In this document: piece by piece, positions 30,810-36,963 of the stretch | Layout of the letters: each line of letters starts with the position of its first letter | Numbering within the stretch: position 1 is the stretch's first letter | Source of the DNA: Chloroflexota bacterium | GTDB lineage: Bacteria > Chloroflexota > UBA6077 > CF-72 | NCBI GenBank assembly: GCA_019239775.1 | Contig: JAFAZN010000082.1 | Coordinates: 1 to 42,994, forward strand | DNA: 42,994 nucleotides | Reading direction: 5' to 3' | The notes under the pieces: model-generated | What the model saw: only the letters and a program-made list of their open reading frames with translations | What the model was told of the DNA's origin: nothing | Database searches by the model: none | Made by a program: the position numbers and the translations under genes

Positions 30810-31098
30810 GTTCAGCGCTCGGAATCATACGCATCGCGAGCGTAAACATCCGTTACAGAGGCCGTAACAGTTTCGTACACTCGGCGCGCTGGAAGAACAG
30901 GCGCGTTACAAACTCGACCGCGATGTTGCGCGGATGTTGACTCGCCTGTTGCCCATCGCACGCCGCACAGCCTATTCCTGAGTTCAGCCTTTGGGCTGTG
31001 AGCCAGTTCGCAACCCAGCTGTGAACTGCTTCACAACATCACCCGGTTGAGCCTCAACCTGGGTTACGTTTCTCACATTGTGTTACACGACAGTTCGA
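30810..31098 (-). promoter_or_regulatory. Promoter region of the kinase/regulator pair with GTAAC motifs
   Basis: 289 bp without a gene. GTAAC reads towards the kinase gene at 31086-31082, 31067-31063, 30909-30905 and 30856-30852, and in the other direction at 30864. The copy at 30856 extends to GTAACGGATGTTTA, very like GTAACGGAATGTTCA at 3057. The pair 30852/30864 forms an inverted repeat with a 7-nt gap. An inverted pair GGTTGA-GCC-TCAACC at 31045-31059 may be a hairpin or an operator. Confidence 0.5.
31045..31059 (-). promoter_or_regulatory. Inverted repeat GGTTGA-GCC-TCAACC
   Basis: Uses the same hexamer as the island's direct repeats but in inverted order with a 3-nt gap, flanked by CCC/GGG. 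It could be the terminator hairpin of the upstream regulator gene (stop at 31099) or an autoregulatory operator. Confidence 0.35.
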
Positions 31099-31824
31099 TC
31101 AGACGGGTTCCGCGTCCAGCGTGGGCTCCGCGTCGAGCGTGGCCTTCAGCAGGACGCCGACGCCCGGGATCGTGTGCAGCAGGTTTGGCCGCGCCGGGTC
31201 TTGCTCCAACTTGCGCCGCAGTCGGTGAACCGTCACGCGGACCACGTCCGAACCGCCGGGATCCTGGTAGCCCCACACCTGCTTGAGCAGATCGGCCGTC
31301 GCCACCACTCGCCCGGCGTTGGACATGAGGCAATGCAGCAGGCGGAACTCGGTCACCGTGAGCGAGACCGCCCGGCCGTTTTTCATAACCGAGTGCTCGG
31401 CCAGATCGAGCACGATCGAACCCACCTCGAGCCGAGTCTCGGGCACCTTCCGGGTGGGCCACTCCTGGCCACTGCGCCGCAGCTGGGCGCGAATCCGAGC
31501 GATCAACTCCCTGTGCGAAAACGGCTTGGTAAGGTAGTCGTCGGCGCCTGCTTCCAGCCCACGGACCTTATCCTCCTCGGAGTCGAGGGCGGTCAGCATG
31601 ATGACCGGAAGCGCCGACCGTCTGCGCAATTCCTTTAAGACATCCAAACCCGACGAGGCGCCCAGGTTGATGTCGAGCACCACCAGGTCGGGCTTGCGTT
31701 CGTCAAACAGCCGCACGGCCGACGAACCATCGTGGGCCGCAACAGGATCCAAGCCAGCGCGCTTGAGCGCAAACGCCAGCAGATCGATCAGCTCGCGGTC
31801 GTCGTCAACGAGAAGGATGCGCAC
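31099..31824 (-). CDS. OmpR/PhoB-family response regulator
   Basis: 241 residues from GTG 31824, which places RILLVDDDRELIDLL at the usual N-terminal position and leaves 2 nt after the kinase stop; a start at 31863 would overlap the kinase gene by 37 bp. Receiver: Asp 51 in VVLDINLGASSG, MLTALDSEED, LTKPFSHRELIARI. Winged helix: LTVTEFRLLHCLMSNAGRVVATADLLKQVWG, VTVHRLRRKLE, TIPGVGVLLK. NLGASSG replaces the more common MLPxxDG after the phospho-Asp. Pairs with the PAS kinase upstream. Confidence 0.92.
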   Translation of the reverse strand: MRILLVDDDRELIDLLAFALKRAGLDPVAAHDGSSAVRLFDERKPDLVVLDINLGASSGLDVLKELRRRSALPVIMLTALDSEEDKVRGLEAGADDYLTKPFSHRELIARIRAQLRRSGQEWPTRKVPETRLEVGSIVLDLAEHSVMKNGRAVSLTVTEFRLLHCLMSNAGRVVATADLLKQVWGYQDPGGSDVVRVTVHRLRRKLEQDPARPNLLHTIPGVGVLLKATLDAEPTLDAEPV

Positions 31825-31826
31825 GC

Positions 31827-32993
31827 CTACGCTCGGCGCGCGGCGTTCGGCAGGGTGAACCACACGCTGGTGCCACTGCCCAGCTCGCTGTCAATGCCGA
31901 TGCTGCCGCCGTGGGCTTCGACGATGCCTTTGGCGATGGCCAGGCCAAGGCCAACGCCCGGCGCATCCGTATCCGATCGAACGCGATAAAAACGCTCGAA
32001 CAGCCCTGCCTGCTGCTCAGGTGGAATGCCAGGCCCCTGGTCGACGACGCTTATACGAACCATGTTAGCGTTGGCGGTCGCGACGAGACGGATGATCGAG
32101 TGCTCGGGACTGTACTTTGAGGCGTTGGCCAGCAGGTTTGTCAACACCTGACGCGCATAGCGTTTGTCAGCCAGAACGGGGGTGGCGTCCTCCGGCAGCG
32201 CCAGCTCAACGCGCTGGCCTCGACCCTCGATTGAGGGGCTGACGATATCCAGCGCATCCGCAACGATCGCGCCCAACTCGACCGTCCGCGGTGCTACCAC
32301 GAAATGGCCAGACTGGATGCTGCCCGCGCTGAGCAAGTCTTCCATCAGCGTGCGCATCCGCCGGGCCGTGCGTCGCGCCGTGCCCAGCACCTGGTCGAAC
32401 TCCTGGGCGGTGAGGCGCGCATAGTCGGTGTCGAGAATCTCGAGCGCGTTGTCGAGCACCATCAACGGGCCGCGCAGCTCGTGTGCCACGCTGTAGAGCA
32501 GCTGCTCGCGCAATCGATTGACCTCAGCATGCCGCGAGATGTCGTGCACGACGTAGACCGCGTAGCCGTGGTCGTCGGCGTCCGTCAGCACGGTGCGGCT
32601 GACTTCGAGGTCGACCGTGCGCCCCGTCGCGTCCGCGAGCCGACCCTGTGCCTCAGCGGCCCCCGCATCACGTGGGCCTGGGGCAAAGGGCAGCACGTCG
32701 CAAATATTGCGCCCGTACAGGCGCGCCGGACTGCCGAAGAGCGCGATGGCTGCGGCGTTGAACCCGGTGACGCGACCCGTCATGGACGTGGTCACGATCG
32801 GGGTCCGAAGCGCGGCGAACAGCTCGCGTCGCTGCGCCTCGTGTGACGCCAGTGCGCGTGGACTGAACGGGCCTTGCGCTCCGCTCAGAGCAGCCTCCTC
32901 TGCCGCGCGCGAGACCTCGAACGCGTCCCAGTCTGCATTGGCGACCAACCCTGCCGCGGGTGCGGGCTCGTCAGGCACGTTTGGTCTTTCCAA
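31827..32993 (-). CDS. PAS-domain sensor histidine kinase (soluble)
   Basis: 388 residues, no membrane helix. A PAS domain (about 55-155: LRTPIVTTSMTGRVTGFNAAAIALFG, YAVYVVHDIS) precedes HisKA (LLYSVAHELRGPL, His 171) and HATPase (VLTNLLANASKYS, VVDQGPGIPPEQ, GVGLGLAIAKGIVEAHGG). It should sense an intracellular cue such as redox state or a ligand through PAS. The listed start is TTG 32993; GTG 32978, with GGAAAG 7 nt before it, is equally possible. Its transcript leads directly into the response regulator. Confidence 0.92.
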   Translation of the reverse strand: MERPNVPDEPAPAAGLVANADWDAFEVSRAAEEAALSGAQGPFSPRALASHEAQRRELFAALRTPIVTTSMTGRVTGFNAAAIALFGSPARLYGRNICDVLPFAPGPRDAGAAEAQGRLADATGRTVDLEVSRTVLTDADDHGYAVYVVHDISRHAEVNRLREQLLYSVAHELRGPLMVLDNALEILDTDYARLTAQEFDQVLGTARRTARRMRTLMEDLLSAGSIQSGHFVVAPRTVELGAIVADALDIVSPSIEGRGQRVELALPEDATPVLADKRYARQVLTNLLANASKYSPEHSIIRLVATANANMVRISVVDQGPGIPPEQQAGLFERFYRVRSDTDAPGVGLGLAIAKGIVEAHGGSIGIDSELGSGTSVWFTLPNAARRA

Positions 32994-33296
32994 TCCTTAC
33001 CTTATATGTGGGTATACGCTCGCGCGGGTCGATCGGACCATAAGGCGCGCTTGGGGCTTCGTCAAGGACTCTACCGTGACGATCCCATTCGGGAACTTGC
33101 GTGTGTCAGGTACCTTTCTGCGAAGTCCATACCTTAGCGGGAATTCACCAGAATCCCAATCAGTCCTCAACCAGCCGCGCAGATAAACCTGCAACTGTTA
33201 ACCACCTGCACTGGCGTGGTGCGCCTGTGGAGGAGGGCTGAACTCAGTTGACGATGACACAAACCAGATCATGTCGAGAAGGACGGCAACCAGCAC
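32994..33296. promoter_or_regulatory. Divergent promoter region between kinase and third regulator
   Basis: 303 bp without a confirmed gene. It separates the minus-strand kinase operon from a plus-strand regulator. CCAATC-N5-TCAACC at 33156-33172 is a degenerate relative of the island repeat, oriented to the plus-strand gene, but no -10 lies at the common spacing. GGAGGAGGG at 33231-33239 precedes a 16-codon frame (33254-33304) that overlaps the GTG start of the regulator. Confidence 0.4.
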
Positions 33297-34127
33297 GTGG
33301 GTAGAAGTTCTGGATTCGGACACGATCTGAGTGCGGACGGTCAGTCGACAAGGGCGACCATCCTGCTCGTTGAGGACGACGCCGCCATCGCCTTCATGCT
33401 CACCGACGTGCTCGAGTCCACCGGCTACGCCGTCACCGTCGCGGGCACTGGCGCCGCGGCGCGTGCGCAGGTCGAGCAACAGCCGCCCGACTTGATCATT
33501 CTCGACCTGGTGCTGCCCGACGAGGACGGCCTTGTCCTGTGCAGCGTGCTCAAGAACATGGCCAGCGTGCCCATCCTGATTTGCAGCGGTACCCAGCGCA
33601 GACGCGACGCATTCTTGAGCCTGAAGCTCGGCGCGGACGACTTCATCTCCAAGCCCTTCGACGTGTATGACTTGCTCGCGCGTGTGGAAGTCCTGCTGCG
33701 CCGCGCCGCCCACCACACCTCTGAGCCGATGCCGCACCGCGGCCCCATTCGTATCGGCGAGCTGCAGATCGATCATGCGCTGCACCAGGTGACTCTCGGC
33801 CAGGTGGTGCTGCAGTTGACGCCGACCGAATATCGGCTGCTGACCGTGCTCGCGGCGCGGCCAGATCAGGTGGTGCCGCGCGATGCACTGGCCAAGCTCG
33901 TGTGGGGTGATCCCGACACGGGCACGAGCCGCACGATTGATGTGCATATCGGGCGCCTGCGCGTGAAATTGGCCCAGGCAGGGCGCACTGCGCCGCAAAT
34001 CATTTCCGTGCGCGGCTTTGGCTACAAGATCGTCAGTAGCAGCTCGCCCGGCCCACCCCACCACGCCAGTGAAGCCGATACCAACAACCACCTGAGCATT
34101 GCGCCCACAGAATCAAGCTACCTCTGA
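33297..34127 (+). CDS. OmpR/PhoB-family response regulator (orphan)
   Basis: 276 residues from GTG 33297. Receiver: ILLVEDDAAIAFML, Asp 70 in LIILDLVLPDEDG, LICSGTQ in place of the common (M)LTA, Lys 119 in ISKPFDVYDLLARV. Winged helix: LTPTEYRLLTVLAARPDQVVPRDALAKLVWG, IDVHIGRLRVKL, SVRGFGYKIV. A 30-residue polar tail follows (HHASEADTNNHLSIAPTESSYL). No kinase is next to it in the same direction, so it may be driven by one of the two kinases on the other strand. Shine-Dalgarno support for the GTG is weak. Confidence 0.92.
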   Translation: MGRSSGFGHDLSADGQSTRATILLVEDDAAIAFMLTDVLESTGYAVTVAGTGAAARAQVEQQPPDLIILDLVLPDEDGLVLCSVLKNMASVPILICSGTQRRRDAFLSLKLGADDFISKPFDVYDLLARVEVLLRRAAHHTSEPMPHRGPIRIGELQIDHALHQVTLGQVVLQLTPTEYRLLTVLAARPDQVVPRDALAKLVWGDPDTGTSRTIDVHIGRLRVKLAQAGRTAPQIISVRGFGYKIVSSSSPGPPHHASEADTNNHLSIAPTESSYL

Positions 34128-34261
34128 CCCACCTGCAGGACACATCCTGGTGTTGAGCGAAGAAATTCGTTCGAACGGCTCGTAACACACGTTTACTCGG
34201 CGGCGTTGCACCCAGTACGCTTGGATCCCAGCCGACCGAGGGGAGGGCAACCACGATCATC

Positions 34262-36118
34262 ATGGTGCCACTGCAGGCAGGAGGCAGCCGGCTCTGGCGA
34301 GCCTTTGGGCGTTCACGTCGCGCGCCTCTGAGTAGCGCGCTTGCCATCGCGCTCATTCTCGCCGCGATCCTTGGCCAGTCCTCACTCGCTACCGCACAGC
34401 AAACAACGCCGACCAGCCAGGACCCGAGCTTCTTTCCAGCGACTGGCTACCGCATCAGCTCACCCGCCATTCTCGATTTCTTTGACCGCCACGGCGGCGT
34501 GCGGACCTTGGGCTATCCCGTCTCCAGCGAGTTTCCGATGCTCGGCCAACGCGTGCAAATCTTCCAGCGTGCGGTGCTGCAGGAAGACAGCGACGCGAAC
34601 GTTCAGCCGCTGAACATTCTGAGCAGCGACATCCTTCCAATTACGCATATTGACGGCCTGAGCCTGCCGCCTGAGGACCCGGACATTGTGGCTAGTGCGC
34701 CAACACCGGACTCCTCCGATTACACCACCCAGGCGCTGGCCTTCATCAACGTCTACGTGCCCGACAGCTGGAATGGCTTGCCCGTAAATTTCCAGCAAAC
34801 GTTCCTGAATACCGTCACGTGCGCTGATGCGTTCGGCACCGATACGTGTGACTCTACGCAGTTACCCACGCTGGACCTCGAGATGTGGGGCCTGCCGACC
34901 AGCCTGCCCACGAGCGATCCGCTGAACTCGGACTTCGTGTACCAGCGCTTCCAGCGCGGGATCATGCACTTCTCGCGCAACAGCGGCCTGACGCAGGGCC
35001 TGCTCCTAGGAGATTGGCTCAAGCGGGTCATGATCGGCGTCGACCTCTCGCCCGACCTTAATAGCGAGGTTCGCCAATCGCGGTTCTTTGCGCAGTACGC
35101 ACCGTCGCGGCCGCTGGCCCTCGATCGCCCAACTGACTTGCCAGATACGTCGTTGGCCCAGGCATTTCGCTCGGACACGTTGACCGCGGCCGGCCAGGGC
35201 CTGGCCCAGCAGGCCGAACCAACCTTGCCGACGAACGTCGCCCAGACGGCCACCTCGGTCGCATTGACCTCGACGGCCGTTTCGGCCACCCAGGTAGCAC
35301 TGACCGGCCAGCAGAACCTCCTCACGGCCACCGCGCTGGCGCTGACCGCGACGGCTTCGACCAACAACCAGAACCTGACACCCACCTCGACGCCGGTTGG
35401 TGTGGTCAGCACGATCCCGGTGGTCAACATCGGTTGCCTCGGCGACGAGCAGATGTGGTTCGTGCCGCGTAAGCCGAATGTGGGCGTCCACGTGCAGATT
35501 TCAGTGACCTCGCAGCGCCACCACGATGCGCGCGCGATGGCCCTGGGCGGTCCCGTGGATCCCGGCCCGGTCGTCGAGCACCAGGGCCCGCTCGGCTTCA
35601 TCTGGACCTGGACCGTCATTCCGCCGGTCGAAGAGTTCTACCAGTGGACCTTCTACGCCGACGGGCTGCGGCCGTGCATCACCTCCGGCTTCAACGCCTT
35701 CGCGCCGCTCGGGGCAACGCCGACACCCACGATTACCCCGGTGCCGACCAACACCCCAGGTACGGCAACGCCGACGCCAACGCAGACGCCAGTGCCAGCC
35801 CCGGCCATCTCAACCGCGACACAGAGTGGCACGTGCGGCTCGGTGATCACCGTCGTCGGGGCGAATTTTGGCACGCCACCTTCGAGCTTCGGCACCAGCG
35901 TGCAGCTACTCGGAGGTCCAGCCAACGCTGGCACGCCGAAGCTCCTCAACCTGGTCGGTGGCTCGAATACACAGCTGACCGCGACGCTGCCCAGCAACGG
36001 CCTCGTCGCGGGCAGCGGCTACTTCCTGGTCGTTACTAACAACGGCGGGACATCGAACACTGCTTCGTTCACCGTGACGGTGCCAGCCTCGAACGGCACA
36101 CCGCAGACCACCTGTTAG
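34262..36118 (+). CDS. Secreted protein with GGVxxLGYPVS repeats and TIG-like C-terminus
   Basis: 618 residues. Signal peptide (RSRRAPLSSALAIALILAAILGQSSLATAQ). Domain 1 (about 55-260) has FFDRHGGVRTLGYPVSSEF, QIFQRAVLQ, and WGLPTSLP with YQRFQRGIMHF, the same repeat type as the protein at 1-1497. A Thr/Ala-rich region (about 315-380) follows, then a domain with CLGDEQMWFVPRKPNVGVHVQI, a TPTPTITPVPTNTPG linker (about 485-515), and a C-terminal Ig/TIG-like module (CGSVITVVGANFGTPPSSF, LLNLVGG, YFLVVTNNGGTSNTASFTV). Surface or matrix role likely, function unknown. Monocistronic, ending at the hairpin 36127-36149. Confidence 0.82.
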   Translation: MVPLQAGGSRLWRAFGRSRRAPLSSALAIALILAAILGQSSLATAQQTTPTSQDPSFFPATGYRISSPAILDFFDRHGGVRTLGYPVSSEFPMLGQRVQIFQRAVLQEDSDANVQPLNILSSDILPITHIDGLSLPPEDPDIVASAPTPDSSDYTTQALAFINVYVPDSWNGLPVNFQQTFLNTVTCADAFGTDTCDSTQLPTLDLEMWGLPTSLPTSDPLNSDFVYQRFQRGIMHFSRNSGLTQGLLLGDWLKRVMIGVDLSPDLNSEVRQSRFFAQYAPSRPLALDRPTDLPDTSLAQAFRSDTLTAAGQGLAQQAEPTLPTNVAQTATSVALTSTAVSATQVALTGQQNLLTATALALTATASTNNQNLTPTSTPVGVVSTIPVVNIGCLGDEQMWFVPRKPNVGVHVQISVTSQRHHDARAMALGGPVDPGPVVEHQGPLGFIWTWTVIPPVEEFYQWTFYADGLRPCITSGFNAFAPLGATPTPTITPVPTNTPGTATPTPTQTPVPAPAISTATQSGTCGSVITVVGANFGTPPSSFGTSVQLLGGPANAGTPKLLNLVGGSNTQLTATLPSNGLVAGSGYFLVVTNNGGTSNTASFTVTVPASNGTPQTTC

Positions 36119-36126
36119 CAGGCTCG

Positions 36127-36149
36127 CCGGCGCGCGTTTTCGGCGCCGG
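36127..36149 (+). terminator. Hairpin after the secreted protein gene
   Basis: CCGGCGC-(9 nt)-GCGCCGG, 8 nt after the stop, followed by only two T. Terminator-like. Confidence 0.5.
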
Positions 36150-36193
36150 TTAGCACTGCAACCTTAGTTAGAGCTTGGACGTCTAAGCCCCAA

Positions 36194-36228
36194 CCACTTA
36201 TAGTGGGCAAAACGAACGAGCGCTCGTT
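36194..36228 (+). promoter_or_regulatory. TetR-type operator with a second small palindrome
   Basis: A perfect 14-bp palindrome AACGAGCGCTCGTT (36215-36228) lies 54 bp before the GTG of the TetR gene. Just upstream, CCACT-TAT-AGTGG (36194-36206) contains TATAGT, a candidate -10. The palindrome downstream of that -10 is the expected place for an autorepressor site. Confidence 0.6.
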
Positions 36229-36282
36229 TTTCTTGGAAAGCGGCGCATCGCAAGCCTTTGCAGGGAGGCGTCCAGCCCTAAC

Positions 36283-36960
36283 GTGCCCAAAATCTCGGCG
36301 GCCCACGAACAACAGCGCCGCGCCCAGATCCTCCAGGCGGCCATGGCCTGCTTCGCGCGTCAGGGCTACCGTGCCACCTCCATGGACGACGTCGTCCGCG
36401 AAAGTGGCCTCTCGGTCGGCGCCATCTACTCGTATTTCGCCTCGAAAGAGGAGCTGTTCCTCGCGATCTGCGACGAACGCAACGATCAGACGCTGGCGTA
36501 TCTCAACGACCTCTTTCGGCGGCCCGGCCCGATGGCCGACAAGACCCGCACGGCCGTCGACTACTTCTTCACGCTGCTGTCGGATGAGCTGCTCACGCTT
36601 GCCCGAGTGAACGTCGAGTTCATGACGGAAGCTGGTAAGTCCGAGCCGATTCGCGCCCGCCAGGAGCGGCGCTGCGAAAGTGTGCGCCAGTTCATGCGCT
36701 GGTTACTGTCCGAAGCGCAACAGGAAGGTGAGATCCGCGCGGACGTCGATATCGCGGCCGCTGCTGAGCTGATGATGATGCTCAACGAAGGCATCCTGCT
36801 GCTGTCGTCGGTCGGGCTGCGCAAGGTCAGTCTGGACGCACTCAAACCCGCATACGTGTCGCTGCTCAACGCTGGCCTCTCGAGCCCGTCGAGCGCAATG
36901 TTCACTTCTCCACCCGTTCTGGCGACGCCAAACGGCTTCCACTCCAAAGGAGGCGCGTGA
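36283..36960 (+). CDS. TetR/AcrR-family transcriptional repressor
   Basis: 225 residues from GTG 36283. N-terminal helix-turn-helix: RRAQILQAAMACFARQGYRATSMDDVVRESGLSVGAIYSYFASKEELF (about 11-58), the canonical TetR_N domain. The C-terminal ligand domain is helical with NVEFMTEAGKSEPIRARQERRC, similar to regulators of efflux systems. It is 3 nt upstream of the adaptor gene and presumably represses the adaptor/RND pump operon and itself through the palindrome at 36215-36228. Confidence 0.93.
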   Translation: MPKISAAHEQQRRAQILQAAMACFARQGYRATSMDDVVRESGLSVGAIYSYFASKEELFLAICDERNDQTLAYLNDLFRRPGPMADKTRTAVDYFFTLLSDELLTLARVNVEFMTEAGKSEPIRARQERRCESVRQFMRWLLSEAQQEGEIRADVDIAAAAELMMMLNEGILLLSSVGLRKVSLDALKPAYVSLLNAGLSSPSSAMFTSPPVLATPNGFHSKGGA

Positions 36961-36963
36961 TCC

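Noticed and set aside
33156-33172. Seventh copy of the island repeat before the orphan regulator
   Set aside because: One half-site is perfect but the other is CCAATC, and there is no -10-like hexamer at the common distance; kept only as a weak note.
33198-34091. 297-codon open frame on the minus strand
   Set aside because: Antisense shadow of the third response regulator, whose receiver and DNA-binding motifs are complete.
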